Positions 8,348 to 18,882 of a stretch of 64,000 nt of DNA are shown here, in pieces. The notes under the pieces were generated by a model, which searched no databases, had not been told where the DNA came from, and saw only the letters and a list, made by a program, of their open reading frames with translations. The position numbers were made by a program, and so were the translations under genes. Position 1 is the stretch's first letter. Each line of letters starts with the position of its first letter. Source of the stretch: Extensimonas vulgaris (lineage in GTDB: Bacteria; Pseudomonadota; Gammaproteobacteria; Burkholderiales; Burkholderiaceae_C); contig NZ_QPJU01000003.1 of the NCBI RefSeq assembly GCF_003337425.1, forward strand, positions 278,915 through 342,914, given 5' to 3'.

Positions 8348-9397
8348 ATGATCACCCTGGCTGTTGACTGCATGGGCGGTGACCACGGCCCGCCCGTCAC
8401 GCTTGCGGCGTGCCGGAAATTTCTCGACCGCCATGCCGATGCGCGCTTGCTGCTGGTCGGCCTGCCCGACAGTCTGCGCGCGTTCGCGCACGAGCGCGCC
8501 GCCGTGGTGCCCGCGACCGAGGTCGTCACCATGGACGACCCCATCGAGGTCGCGCTGCGCAAAAAAAAGGATTCGTCCATGCGCGTGGCCATCCAGCAGG
8601 TCAAGGATGGCGCGGCCGCAGCGGCCGTTTCGGCGGGCAATACGGGCGCGCTGATGGCGATTGCGCGCTACCTGCTCAAGACGCTCGAAGGCATAGACCG
8701 GCCCGCCATCGCGACGCAATTGCCCAATGCCAAAGGCGCTGCAACCACGGTGCTGGACTTGGGTGCGAACGTCGATTGCACGGCCGAGCATTTGTTGCAG
8801 TTCGCCGTGATGGGTTCGGCCCTGGTGTCGGTGCTGCAAGGCGGCGAGCCCACGGTGGGTTTGCTCAACATCGGCGAAGAAGCCATCAAAGGCAGCGATA
8901 CGATCAAAAAAGCCGGCGAACTGCTGCGATCTGCGGCCAATTCGGGTGATCTGCGCTTTCAGGGCAACGTTGAAGGCAACGACATCTTCAAGGGCACGGT
9001 CGATATCGTCGTGTGTGACGGTTTTGTGGGCAACGTTGCGCTCAAGGCCAGCGAAGGTGTGGCGGCGATGATCGTCGATGGCCTCAAACAAGAGTTTGCG
9101 CGCAACATCTTCACCAAACTTGCTGCCATCGTCGCTTATCCTGTTCTCAGGGCGCTCATGAAGCGCATGGACTACCGGCGCTACAACGGCGCTGCGCTGC
9201 TCGGCTTGCGCGGGCTGGTGTTCAAGAGCCACGGCTCCGCCGACGCGCTGGCTTTCGAACAAGCGCTCAACCGCGCGTATGATGCGGCCCGAAACAAACT
9301 GCTCGACCGCGTCCGGGCGCAGATCGCCCATGCAGCGCCTTTGTTGCTGCCCGTGGAGCCTCTGGAATCCGGCGCGGCGGCGATGACCCGATCATGA
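8348..9397 (+). CDS. plsX: Phosphate acyltransferase PlsX
   Basis: Converts acyl-ACP to acyl-phosphate for the first acylation in phospholipid synthesis; a peripheral membrane enzyme. A full-length 349 residues. It starts [15 protein letters not shown], the PlsX hallmark, with [27 protein letters not shown] and [13 protein letters not shown] following. The ATG at 8348 is chosen over an in-frame ATG 24 bp upstream. It overlaps fabH by 4 bp. Confidence 0.97.
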   Translation: MITLAVDCMGGDHGPPVTLAACRKFLDRHADARLLLVGLPDSLRAFAHERAAVVPATEVVTMDDPIEVALRKKKDSSMRVAIQQVKDGAAAAAVSAGNTGALMAIARYLLKTLEGIDRPAIATQLPNAKGAATTVLDLGANVDCTAEHLLQFAVMGSALVSVLQGGEPTVGLLNIGEEAIKGSDTIKKAGELLRSAANSGDLRFQGNVEGNDIFKGTVDIVVCDGFVGNVALKASEGVAAMIVDGLKQEFARNIFTKLAAIVAYPVLRALMKRMDYRRYNGAALLGLRGLVFKSHGSADALAFEQALNRAYDAARNKLLDRVRAQIAHAAPLLLPVEPLESGAAAMTRS

Positions 9398-10371
9398 CCC
9401 TGTATTCCCGTATCACCGGCACTGGCAGCTATTTGCCGCCGCGCCGCCTGACCAACGCCGATCTGGTGGCCGACCTGGCCCGGCGCGGCATCGAAAGCTC
9501 CGACGAATGGATCGTCGAGCGCACCGGCATCCGCGCACGCCATTTTGCTGCCCCCGATGTCACGAGCAGCGACCTGGGCGCCGAGGCCGCGCGCCGCGCC
9601 TTGCAGGCTGCCGGCCTGCAGCCGCAGGACATAGACCTGATCATCGTCGCGACTTCGACGCCCGACATGGTCTTCCCCTCGACGGCCTGCATTTTGCAAA
9701 ACAAGATCGGCGCCAACGGTTGCCCGGCCTTCGACGTGCAGGCGGTGTGCACGGGCTTCATCTACGCGCTCACCGTGGCCGACGCCATGATCCGCGCCGG
9801 CAACGCGCGGCGCGCGCTGGTGGTCGGCGCGGAGGTGTTCAGCCGCATCCTCGACTTCAACGACCGCGGCACCTGCGTGCTGTTCGGCGACGGCGCGGGC
9901 GCGGTGGTGCTCGAAGCTGCCGAGGCTCCAGGCATCCTCGCGAGCGACCTGCACGCCGACGGCAAATATGTGGACATCCTCTGCGTGCCGGGGCAGGTGT
10001 CGGGCGGGCAGGTGATCGGCGACCCGCTGCTCAAGATGGACGGACAGGCGGTGTTCAAGCTCGCCGTGGGCCTGCTCGAAAAGGCCGCGCACGCCGCGCT
10101 CGGCAAGGCTGGCCTGCACGAGGCCGACATCGACTGGATGATCCCGCACCAGGCCAACATTCGCATCATGCAGGCCACGGCCAGGAAGCTCAAACTGCCC
10201 ATGGACAAGGTGGTGGTCACGGTGGACCAGCATGGCAACACTTCTGCCGCCTCAATCCCGCTCGCGCTCGACCAAGGCGTGCGCACGGGGCAGGTGCAAA
10301 AAGGCCAGACGCTGCTGCTCGAAGGGGTGGGCGGCGGCTTCACCTGGGGCGCGGTTCTCCTGAAGTTGTAG
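9394..10371 (+). CDS. fabH: 3-oxoacyl-ACP synthase III (KAS III)
   Basis: Condenses acetyl-CoA with malonyl-ACP to start fatty-acid chains. A typical 325 residues. The catalytic triad is visible: Cys119 in [11 protein letters not shown], His252 in [11 protein letters not shown] and Asn282 in HGNTSAAS. The glycine-rich C-terminus [10 protein letters not shown] is conserved. It is coupled to plsX through an ATGA overlap. Its TAG stop is the first codon of a sequence resembling the interspersed repeat. Confidence 0.97.
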   Translation: MTLYSRITGTGSYLPPRRLTNADLVADLARRGIESSDEWIVERTGIRARHFAAPDVTSSDLGAEAARRALQAAGLQPQDIDLIIVATSTPDMVFPSTACILQNKIGANGCPAFDVQAVCTGFIYALTVADAMIRAGNARRALVVGAEVFSRILDFNDRGTCVLFGDGAGAVVLEAAEAPGILASDLHADGKYVDILCVPGQVSGGQVIGDPLLKMDGQAVFKLAVGLLEKAAHAALGKAGLHEADIDWMIPHQANIRIMQATARKLKLPMDKVVVTVDQHGNTSAASIPLALDQGVRTGQVQKGQTLLLEGVGGGFTWGAVLLKL

Positions 10372-10412
10372 TTGCTTGCGCTTTTCCTATCTACGTAAAA
10401 GCCGTTTTTCAT
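10369..10412 (+). repeat. Interspersed repeat copy at the fabH-fabD junction
   Basis: TAGTTGCTTGCGCTT followed by AAAAGCCGTTTTTCAT resembles the copy at 16779-16830 (read on the minus strand: TAGCTGCTAGCGCTTG, then AGAGGCCATTTTT). It is an AT-rich island in GC-rich surroundings and contains the fabH stop codon. Confidence 0.5.
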
Positions 10413-10425
10413 TCAAACTTTTGCC

Positions 10426-11372
10426 ATGAAATCTTTTGCCTTCGTATTCCCCGGCCAGGGCTCGCAAGCCGTGGGCATGCTCGACGGTTGGGGCGAGCAC
10501 CCCGCCGTGGCGCAAACCCTGCAGGAGGCGAGCGCCGCGCTCGGTGAAGACATAGGCCGCCTGATCAAAGAAGGCCCGAAGGAAGCGCTCGCGCTCACGA
10601 CCAACACGCAGCCCGTGATGCTCGTCGCGGGCGTTGCGGCCTGGCGCGTCTGGCGTGCCGAAGGCGGCGCGCTACCGGCGGCCGTGGCCGGGCATTCGCT
10701 GGGCGAATATTCGGCGCTGGTCGCGGCAGGTGTGCTCACGCTCGCGCAGGCCGCGCCGCTCGTGCGCCTGCGCGCTGCCGCGATGCAGGAGGCCGTGCCC
10801 GTGGGCGCGGGCGCGATGGCCGCAATTTTGGGCCTGCCCGCCGATAAGGTGATGGCAGGTTGCGCGCAGGCCACGGCAAGTTTTGGTGCGGGCAGCGCCG
10901 AAGTGGTCGAAGCCGTGAACTTCAACGACCCGATTCAAACCGTGATCGCCGGCACCAAGGCCGCGGTGGACAAGGCCTGCGAACTGCTCAAGGCCGCAGG
11001 CGCCAAGCGCGCGCTGCCGCTGCCGGTGTCGGCACCTTTCCATTCGAGCCTCATGAAGCCCGCCGCCGAAAAGCTGCGCGCCGCGTTGGCGCAGGTGCCT
11101 CTGGCTGCGCCGCAGATTCCCGTCGTGAACAACGTCGATGTGGCGGTGCAGCAAGACCCTGACGCGATCCGCGATGCGCTCTACCGCCAGGCCTTCAGCC
11201 CGGTGCGCTGGGTCGAATGCGTGCAGGCGCTCAAGGCGCGTGGCGTGACGCACGTCATCGAATGCGGCCCGGGCAAGGTGCTCGCGGGCCTGACCAAGCG
11301 CATAGACCCCGAGCTGGTCGGCGCGGCTTTGTACGATCCGGCCACCTTGGCCGAAGTGCGGGAGTTGCTGGC

Positions 11373-11376
<4 letters not shown>
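10426..11376 (+). CDS. fabD: Malonyl-CoA:ACP transacylase
   Basis: Loads malonate onto ACP. It has 316 residues, opening FVFPGQGSQAVGML. The nucleophile is Ser91 in GHSLGEYSAL, the conserved Arg lies in LVRLRAAAMQ, and the catalytic His in PFHSSLM. The C-terminal ECGPGKVLAGL is typical. It overlaps fabG by 4 bp (ATGA). Confidence 0.97.
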
Positions 11377-12580
<1,204 letters not shown>

Positions 12581-12664
12581 CAGAACCCTCCCCATTTCCT
12601 CCATTCGGCGCTCCTGAGGTGTTTTGCACCGAAGTTCGAGCGCTGTGCAGAAGGTTTTATTCGC

Positions 12665-13909
12665 ATGAGCCGTCGTCGCGTCGTCGTGACCGGCCTGGGT
12701 TGCATCAGCCCCGTGGGCAACACGGTTGCTGAGGCCTGGGCCAACATCCTTGCCGGCCGCTCCGGCATCGGCCCCATCACCAAGTTCGATGCGTCGAATT
12801 TCTCGTGCAGGATTGCCGGGGAAGTCAAAGGCTTCGACGTCGAGTCCTACATGAGCGCCAAGGATGCGCGCAGCATGGACACCTTCATCCACTACGGCAT
12901 CGCCGCCGCCGAGCAGGCCGTGCGCGACGCCGGCCTGCCCACGGGCGAGGCGCTCGATGAAGAGACCGCGACGCGCATAGGCTGCGTGATCGGCTCAGGC
13001 ATCGGCGGCCTGCCGATGATAGAAAACACCCACGCCGAGTTGGTGGCGCGCGGGCCGCGGCGCATCACGCCGTTTTTCGTGCCGGCGTCCATCATCAACA
13101 TGGTGGCGGGGCATGTGTCCATGCGCTTTGGCTTCAAGGGGCCCAATCTTTCGGTGGTCACGGCGTGCACCACGGGCCTGCACTGCATCGGCGAAGCCGG
13201 GCGCATGATCGAATACGGCGATGCCGACGTGGTGGTTGCCGGCGGCGCCGAAGCCACGGTGTCGCCGCTCGGCGTGGGCGGCTTTGCCGCGATGCGTGCG
13301 CTCTCCACGCGCAACGACGATCCGCAAACCGCCTCGCGTCCCTGGGACAAAGACCGCGATGGTTTCGTGCTCGGTGAGGGCGCGGGCATCATGGTGCTCG
13401 AATCCTACGAGCACGCCAAGGCACGCGGCGCAAAAATCTATGCCGAGCTGACGGGCTTCGGCATGAGCGCCGACGCCGGCCACATCACCGCGCCGAACAT
13501 GGACGGCCCGCGCCGCGCGATGCTCAACGCGCTGCGCAACGCGGGTCTGGCGCCCGATGCGATCGATTACCTCAACGCGCACGGCACTTCGACGCCGCTG
13601 GGCGACGTCAACGAAACCAAGGCCATCAAAGCCGCCTTGGGTGCGCATGCGCACAACGTCGTGGTGAGCTCGACCAAGTCGATGACGGGCCATTTGCTCG
13701 GCGGTGCCGGAGGCGTGGAGAGCGTGTTCACCGTGCTCGCGCTGCACGAGCAGAAAATCCCGCCCACGATCAACCTCTTTGCGCAAGACCCCGAGTGCGA
13801 CCTCGACTACTGCGCCAACGTCGCGCGCGAGGCAAAAATCGAAGTCGCGATGAAAAACAATTTCGGCTTCGGCGGCACGAACGGCACTTTGATCTTCCAG
13901 CGCGTGTGA
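12665..13909 (+). CDS. fabF: 3-oxoacyl-ACP synthase II (KAS II)
   Basis: Elongating condensing enzyme, 414 residues. It opens [16 protein letters not shown]. The catalytic Cys168 lies in [13 protein letters not shown]; the two histidines are in [11 protein letters not shown] and [13 protein letters not shown]; the [11 protein letters not shown]-terminus is typical. It follows acpP by 84 bp in the standard order. Confidence 0.97.
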   Translation: MSRRRVVVTGLGCISPVGNTVAEAWANILAGRSGIGPITKFDASNFSCRIAGEVKGFDVESYMSAKDARSMDTFIHYGIAAAEQAVRDAGLPTGEALDEETATRIGCVIGSGIGGLPMIENTHAELVARGPRRITPFFVPASIINMVAGHVSMRFGFKGPNLSVVTACTTGLHCIGEAGRMIEYGDADVVVAGGAEATVSPLGVGGFAAMRALSTRNDDPQTASRPWDKDRDGFVLGEGAGIMVLESYEHAKARGAKIYAELTGFGMSADAGHITAPNMDGPRRAMLNALRNAGLAPDAIDYLNAHGTSTPLGDVNETKAIKAALGAHAHNVVVSSTKSMTGHLLGGAGGVESVFTVLALHEQKIPPTINLFAQDPECDLDYCANVAREAKIEVAMKNNFGFGGTNGTLIFQRV

Positions 13910-13982
13910 ATTGCGCGCTGGTGTATCGACCGCCCACCGACCCGGCCGTCAGGCTTTCAGGCCGCCTTTTCTGCATGGGCTG

Positions 13983-14516
13983 ATGAGCGTGCCATCCCAG
14001 CAAACACCCCCTGCCGTGCGCTACCCCGTCGGGCGCACGCGGTTGCTCGGGGCTGCTTTGCTGGCGCTCGCCGCGGCGGGCTGGGTGATGCTGGCCGGCT
14101 GGGCGGCGCAAGGAGCAGGAACTTCGCCGTGGCGCCTCGCGATGGCCGGCGCGCTGTGTCTGGCATGCAACGGCTGCGCATGGCATTTTTGGCGTCGCCT
14201 GCCGCAAGGCGCGCTGCATTGGGATGGCGAGCGCTGGTGCTTCGAAAATCGCAGCGAGGGTCGCCGTATCGGTGCCAGGTCTGGCGCTGCGCCCACAGAG
14301 GGCGTACCCGAGATCTTGCTCGACTTGCAAGACCATCTGGCGCTGCGCTGGCGCAGCGTGCAAGGGCACCATCAGTGGCTGTGGCTCACGCGCGCCTCCG
14401 ACGCGGCGCGCTGGGCAGACTTGCGCCGCGCCATCTATGCGCGCGTTCCGCATGCGGCCGCAGCCAGCGCGGGTGTTGCCGAAAACGCATCCCCGGATGC
14501 GGCGCGATTCCCATGA
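13983..14516 (+). CDS. Small inner-membrane protein, possibly YgfX/CptA-like
   Basis: A 177-residue protein with two hydrophobic helices (about residues 23-45 and 51-70), then a soluble part with LHWDGERWCF, a LLDLQDHLALRWRS strand pair and WLWLTRASDAARWADLR. The two-helix hairpin plus a basic-aromatic C-terminal domain resembles the YgfX/CptA family, but the match is by pattern only. It is co-directional between fabF and rpoE and overlaps rpoE by 4 bp (ATGA), so it is coupled to the sigma factor. The ATG at 13983 is preferred over one 72 bp upstream. Confidence 0.75.
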   Translation: MSVPSQQTPPAVRYPVGRTRLLGAALLALAAAGWVMLAGWAAQGAGTSPWRLAMAGALCLACNGCAWHFWRRLPQGALHWDGERWCFENRSEGRRIGARSGAAPTEGVPEILLDLQDHLALRWRSVQGHHQWLWLTRASDAARWADLRRAIYARVPHAAAASAGVAENASPDAARFP

Positions 14517-15148
14517 GCGCGCCCGTACCCCCGGCCCCGCCTGCAGCGCCCGACAGCGATCTGCCGCTGGTCGAGCGCGCGCGCGCGGGCGACCAGCACG
14601 CGTTTGCGCTGCTCGTGCACAAATACCAGCGGCGCATAGAGCGCCTGATCGCGCGCATGGTGCGCGACCCCGATCTGGTGCAAGACATTGCGCAAGAGAC
14701 ATTTTTGCGTGCCTACCGCGCCCTGCACCAGTTCCGCGGCGACGCGCAGTTCTACACCTGGCTGTACCGCATCGCGGTGAACACTGCGAAAAAAGCGCTG
14801 CTCGAGTTGAAGCGCGACCCCCTGATCTATGAAAGTGCCACGGCGCCGGCCAGCGAGGACGAGGAAACTTTCCGCCCCCAGCAAGAACCAACGAGCACGG
14901 AAACCCCGGAAGCCGAGCTCGCGGCACGCGAAGTGGCTGCGGCCGTGCAGGCCGCTGTGGCGGCGCTGCCCGAAGACCTGCGCGAAGCCTTGCTGTTGCG
15001 CGAGATCGAGGGCCTGAGCTACGACGAGATCGCCGCGGCCATGGGCACGCCCATAGGCACGGTGCGCTCGCGGATTTTCCGTGCGCGCGAGGCGGTGTCG
15101 GAGCGCGTGCGCCCGCTGCTTGAGAATCAGTCGGGCAAACGCTGGTGA
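14513..15148 (+). CDS. rpoE: ECF sigma factor RpoE (sigma-E)
   Basis: Extracytoplasmic stress sigma factor of 211 residues. Region 2 spans about residues 30-105 (DLVQDIAQETFLRAYRALH, FYTWLYRIAVNTAKK). Region 4 spans about 150-205 (ALPEDLREALLLREIEGLSY, GTPIGTVRSRIFRARE). An Ala/Pro-rich N-terminal extension precedes it. The anti-sigma gene follows 37 bp later. In this window rseP, bamA and skp are also envelope-stress partners of such a factor. Confidence 0.95.
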   Translation: MSAPVPPAPPAAPDSDLPLVERARAGDQHAFALLVHKYQRRIERLIARMVRDPDLVQDIAQETFLRAYRALHQFRGDAQFYTWLYRIAVNTAKKALLELKRDPLIYESATAPASEDEETFRPQQEPTSTETPEAELAAREVAAAVQAAVAALPEDLREALLLREIEGLSYDEIAAAMGTPIGTVRSRIFRAREAVSERVRPLLENQSGKRW

Positions 15149-15185
15149 GCGGTGGCGCGGCGCAGAGGAACAAAAAGGTGCAGCT

Positions 15186-15803
15186 ATGGCGGATGAATCG
15201 ATCAATGCAGTGAGACAAACGGAACTGCTGTCGGCCCTGGCCGATGGCATGTTGGAAGGTGAAGAGTTGGCGCAGGCGCTGGACTTGGCCGCGCGCACCG
15301 AGGCGCAGCAGACCTGGCAGGTTTATCAACTCGTGGGCGACGTGCTGCGCGCGCCCGAACTTGCGGCGTATGGCCGCAATGCACTTGCCGAAAGGGTGTG
15401 CGCGCAACTTGCGCAGCAAGAGCAGCGACCGCAAGCCGCGGCGGCGGATACGGCGCAAATGCTGCCCGCCGCAGCGCCGGCGCGCACCGAGGCCGCAAAT
15501 GCAGCGCAGTTCCGCTGGAAGTGGGTCGTGGGTCTGGCTTCGGTGGCCACGGTGGCCGTGGTCGGCTGGGGCGTGTTCGGCGTGATGCACGAGGAAGGGA
15601 CTACCGCCGTGCAACTGGCAGCCCGCCCGCCCGCGGCGCCGTTGGTGGCGGTGGCCGATCCCAACGGTGCGCAGCAACCCATGCTGCGCGACCCGCGGCT
15701 CGACGAACTGCTCGCCGCGCACCAGCAGTACGGCTACACGCCGGCCTTGCAAATGCCGGCGGGCTTCTTGCGCAACGCGGCGTTCGAATCTTCGGGGCGC
15801 TGA
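15186..15803 (+). CDS. rseA: Anti-sigma-E factor RseA
   Basis: A single-pass membrane anti-sigma factor of 205 residues. The N-terminal part (about 1-75, LLSALADGMLEGEELAQALD) matches the RseA sigma-binding domain. One transmembrane helix lies near residues 115-135 (VVGLASVATVAVVGWGVFGV), then a periplasmic tail. RseP (encoded at 44191) would complete its release by intramembrane cleavage. No rseB or degP/mucD gene follows; the next gene is convergent. Confidence 0.9.
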   Translation: MADESINAVRQTELLSALADGMLEGEELAQALDLAARTEAQQTWQVYQLVGDVLRAPELAAYGRNALAERVCAQLAQQEQRPQAAAADTAQMLPAAAPARTEAANAAQFRWKWVVGLASVATVAVVGWGVFGVMHEEGTTAVQLAARPPAAPLVAVADPNGAQQPMLRDPRLDELLAAHQQYGYTPALQMPAGFLRNAAFESSGR

Positions 15804-15850
15804 GGGCGCTCCTTTTTTGCTTTGTTCGCGCCTCTTTTTGCGCTGCGCCG

Positions 15851-16780
15851 CTACCCGTTTTGCACCACGCGCTTTTCCAGCAGGCGCACGAGCGTGTGCA
15901 GCAGCCGGTTCACGGGCGTGTCCAGGCCCAGCGCGGCGCCGCGGCGCACGATGAAGCCGTTGAGGTGGTCGATCTCGCTGCGCCGCCCGCGCGCGAGGTC
16001 TTGCGCCGTCGAAGAGGTCTGCGTCGGCATGCTCGCGGCGAGCTGGCGCACGCTGTCGTAGAGGTTCTCGGGCAGCTCTACGCCGCTCGCGCGTGCCACG
16101 ACCAGGCATTCGCGCACGATGTCGTCCATGACCTGCGCGACGGGCAAGTCGGGGCTTAGCACGATCTCGCCGTAACTGAGCTGCGTGAGCGCCGACAAGG
16201 GGTTGTAGGCGCAGTTGAGTACCAGTTTGCTCCAGAGCGCGCGCGCCACGTCGTCGGACACTTGCGTGGGGATGCCCGCGGCTTGCAGGGTGGCGGCGAT
16301 GTCTGCGCTGGCGGGCGAGGGCGCGAGCACCAGTTCGCCTCGGCCGCGGTGCAGCACATGGCCGGGCCCGGCCATTTCGGCGGCGACATAGACCACGGCG
16401 GGCAGCACGAGGTGCTGCGGCAGCAGCGCCTGCAGGCGCTCGGCGTTGTCCACGCCGTTTTGCAGGCTCAGCACGATGGCGCCGGGGTCAAGGTGCGGGG
16501 CCATCGCGCGCGCGGCGCTTTCGGTGTCGGTCGATTTGACGCAAAAAAGCACCCATTGCGCGCCCTGCACGGCGCTCGGCTCGGTGCTCGCCGCCACCGC
16601 GACGCGCTCGGTGAACGACTGCGTCTGCAGCAGCAGGCCCTGCGCTTGGATGGCCTGCACATGCGCGGGGCGGCCGATCAGCACCACTTCGTGCCCGGCG
16701 CGCGCGAGCATGCCGCCGTTGTAGCAGCCCACCGCGCCCGCGCCCATGACGGCGATTTTGGTGTGCCCGGTTTTAAGCAT
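15851..16780 (-). CDS. panE: Ketopantoate reductase family protein (ApbA/PanE)
   Basis: Probable NADPH-dependent 2-dehydropantoate 2-reductase in pantothenate synthesis. It has 309 residues, starting with the Rossmann motif VMGAGAVGCYNGGMLARAGH. SLQNGVDNAE and the catalytic Lys in ALWSKLVLNCAYNPLSAL are family signatures. Paralogues with other 2-oxoacid substrates exist, so PanE is the best but not certain call. The GAGG of its ribosome site lies within the interspersed repeat upstream. Confidence 0.85.
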   Translation of the reverse strand: MLKTGHTKIAVMGAGAVGCYNGGMLARAGHEVVLIGRPAHVQAIQAQGLLLQTQSFTERVAVAASTEPSAVQGAQWVLFCVKSTDTESAARAMAPHLDPGAIVLSLQNGVDNAERLQALLPQHLVLPAVVYVAAEMAGPGHVLHRGRGELVLAPSPASADIAATLQAAGIPTQVSDDVARALWSKLVLNCAYNPLSALTQLSYGEIVLSPDLPVAQVMDDIVRECLVVARASGVELPENLYDSVRQLAASMPTQTSSTAQDLARGRRSEIDHLNGFIVRRGAALGLDTPVNRLLHTLVRLLEKRVVQNG

Positions 16781-16830
16781 AAAAATGGCCTCTAAGGCAT
16801 ATACAGCAAGCGCTAGCAGCTACTGAATAC
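16779..16830 (-). repeat. Interspersed repeat copy in the panE leader
   Basis: Minus-strand reading gives GTAGCTGCTAGCGCTTGC, then TTAGAGGCCATTTTTATGC, the clearest consensus-like copy in the window. It fills the gap between the YeeE-like gene stop and the panE start and includes the panE ribosome site and start codon. Confidence 0.75.
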
Positions 16831-16834
16831 GTAG

Positions 16835-17260
16835 TCATTGCCGCGCCCGCAGCCCCTGCACGAGCGCACCGAGCGCGATGCCGGCGAGCGCCCACAGCAT
16901 GCTCCAGTTGCCCGCGCCCAGGCCCGCGATCGCCGGCCCCGGGCACACGCCGCACAGCCCCCAACCTATGCCAAAGAGCGCCGCGCCCACGGCGGTGTCG
17001 CGGTTCCAGGCGCTCGGGTGCGTGTGAAACTGCCCGCCAAGCAGTGGGCGCGTGAGCAGGCGCGGCGCGAGCTTGTAAGCCAGCAGCGTCACGAGCACGC
17101 CGCCGCCCATCACGAGCGCGAGGCCGAAGTCCTGCAGGCGCAGAAAACTCAGCACCACCTCGGGCCGGATCATGGTGGAAAGCGCGAGGCCAAAGCCGAA
17201 CAGCGCGCCCGCGAGCAGCGTGGCGAGCAGGCGTAAAGGGGTCAGGGAAGTGCCGCTCAT
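16835..17260 (-). CDS. YeeE/YedE-family sulfur transporter, second half
   Basis: A 141-residue inner-membrane protein with four hydrophobic segments and the hallmark GLCGVCPGPAIAGLG near its C-terminus, whose Cys is thought to relay sulfur or thiosulfate in YeeE-type carriers. It begins within the stop of the upstream half-gene (ATGA overlap), so the two products are made together and probably pair in the membrane, like the split PmpA/PmpB-type proteins. No sulfurtransferase or rhodanese gene adjoins. Confidence 0.87.
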   Translation of the reverse strand: MSGTSLTPLRLLATLLAGALFGFGLALSTMIRPEVVLSFLRLQDFGLALVMGGGVLVTLLAYKLAPRLLTRPLLGGQFHTHPSAWNRDTAVGAALFGIGWGLCGVCPGPAIAGLGAGNWSMLWALAGIALGALVQGLRARQ

Positions 17261-17730
17261 GCCAGCCACCTCGCAACCAGGTTGGCGGTGACAAAAGCCG
17301 TGGCCATGAAGGTGAGCACGGCCAGCAGCGAAGGCCACTGCAGCGAGCCCAGCCCGCAGATGCCGTGGCCCGAGGTGCAGCCGTTGCCCAGCCGCGCGCC
17401 GTAGCCCACGAAAAAGCCGCCCACGAGCAGCTGCCACACAGGCACGCTGGTGCTTTGCGCCGCACCGTGCGCAAAGCCGAGCCACCACACGAACGTGCCC
17501 AGGATCAGGCCCAGCGCATACACGAGCCGCCACGCGCGCGAGGCCGTGAAGCGTTCTTGTTGGAAGAACGGCCGCCGCAGCACGTACGACCAGCTTGAGG
17601 AAAACACCGTGCTCATGCCGCCGATCAGGCCCGTGCACACGAACAGCAGCGCCACGCCGGCGCCAATGCAAAGTCCGCCGAGCAGGTAGTGCTGCCAGCC
17701 GAGCGGGAAGAGGGAAAAGGTGGAGTTCAT
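17257..17730 (-). CDS. YeeE/YedE-family sulfur transporter, first half
   Basis: A 157-residue inner-membrane protein with about four helices. NGCTSGHGICGLG holds the conserved cysteines of the family. With the downstream 141-residue partner it makes one complete YeeE/YedE-like unit encoded as two genes. The substrate (thiosulfate or another reduced sulfur species) is inferred from the family. Confidence 0.87.
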   Translation of the reverse strand: MNSTFSLFPLGWQHYLLGGLCIGAGVALLFVCTGLIGGMSTVFSSSWSYVLRRPFFQQERFTASRAWRLVYALGLILGTFVWWLGFAHGAAQSTSVPVWQLLVGGFFVGYGARLGNGCTSGHGICGLGSLQWPSLLAVLTFMATAFVTANLVARWLA

Positions 17731-17796
17731 GGGGCGCGATTATGCGCAACGGGCGTCGAAATGCGCAGAGCGCAGAGGTGCCCACCCACGCCCTTT

Positions 17797-18828
17797 TCAC
17801 AGCGGCTCACAGAGCGATGGTTTCGGCGCGCCCGGCACGCGCGCGCGCGCCATCACTTCGGCTGCGGGCAGGTGCTTGAGGCGGTGGTCGCTCCAGACCT
17901 GGCGCCAGCGGCGTGCGCCGGGCAGGCCGTGGCGCAGGCCCAGCATGTGGCGGGCGATGGAGTACCACGGTGTGCCGTGCGCGGCGGCTTCGCGCTCCAT
18001 GTAGCGCACCATGGCTTCTTCGACAGCCTCGTGCGTCAGCGTGGCGGGCGCGGCGCCGAAGTAGCGCGCGTCCCAGCTGGCGAGCCACCAGGGGTTGTGG
18101 TACGCGGCGCGGCCCACCATGGCGCCGTCCAGTCCCGCATCGAGCTGCGCCTGCACGGCCGCGTCGGTGTCGAGGCCGCCGTTCACGACGATCGTGAGCG
18201 CGGGAAAGTCGGCCTTGAGCGCGCGCGCGACGTTGTAGCGCAGCGGCGGAATCTCGCGGTTTTCCTTGGGCGAGAGGCCCTCGAGCCAGGCGTTGCGTGC
18301 ATGCACGATGAACACCCGGCAGCCGGCCTCGGCCACGGTGCCGACGAAGTCGCGCACGAAGGCGTAGCGCTCGTCGCGGCCTATGCCTATGCGGTGCTTG
18401 ACGGTGATGGGCAGCGACACTGTGTCGGCCATGGCCTTGACGCAGTCGGCCACGAGGCGCGGCTCGTGCATCAGGCAGGCGCCGAACGCGCCGCGCTGCA
18501 CACGCTCGCTCGGGCAGCCGCAGTTGAGGTTGACCTCGTCGTAGCCCCAGCGCTGTGCCAGGCGTGCGCACTGCGCCAGATCGGCGGGTTCGCTGCCGCC
18601 CAGTTGCAGCGCGACGGGGTGCTCCTCTGCAGAAAAAAGCAAATGCCGCGCCACGTCCCCGTGCAGCAGCGCGCCCGTGGTCACCATTTCGGTGTAGAGC
18701 CGCGCGTGGCGGCTCAGCAAGCGGTGAAAGTAGCGGCAATGGCGGTCGGTCCAATCGAGCATGGGCGCGACGCTCAGGCGCCAGGGGCTGTAAGTCGTTG
18801 GCGGGGAAGGGGGGGTCGTTTGCAGCAC
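17797..18828 (-). CDS. dusA: tRNA-dihydrouridine(20/20a) synthase DusA
   Basis: FMN-dependent reductase of uridines 20/20a in the tRNA D-loop. It has 343 residues. APMLDWTDRHCRYFHRLLS is the DusA-type N-terminus. The catalytic Cys lies in NLNCGCPSERVQRGAFGACL; KHRIGIG, VHARNAWLEGLSPKENREIP and NGGL form the FMN and tRNA-contact blocks. The start is a GTG with no clear ribosome site, so the first about 20 residues are uncertain. Confidence 0.93.
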   Translation of the reverse strand: MLQTTPPSPPTTYSPWRLSVAPMLDWTDRHCRYFHRLLSRHARLYTEMVTTGALLHGDVARHLLFSAEEHPVALQLGGSEPADLAQCARLAQRWGYDEVNLNCGCPSERVQRGAFGACLMHEPRLVADCVKAMADTVSLPITVKHRIGIGRDERYAFVRDFVGTVAEAGCRVFIVHARNAWLEGLSPKENREIPPLRYNVARALKADFPALTIVVNGGLDTDAAVQAQLDAGLDGAMVGRAAYHNPWWLASWDARYFGAAPATLTHEAVEEAMVRYMEREAAAHGTPWYSIARHMLGLRHGLPGARRWRQVWSDHRLKHLPAAEVMARARVPGAPKPSLCEPL

Positions 18829-18882
18829 AAAAAATCAAAAAGGAGCGATGGGGGAATGACCAAAGGCAGAGGCAGAGCGCGC

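Noticed and set aside
17257..17730. Frameshifted YeeE gene
   Set aside because: The two half-proteins each have complete motifs and a clean ATGA overlap, as in known two-gene forms, so this is not a broken gene.
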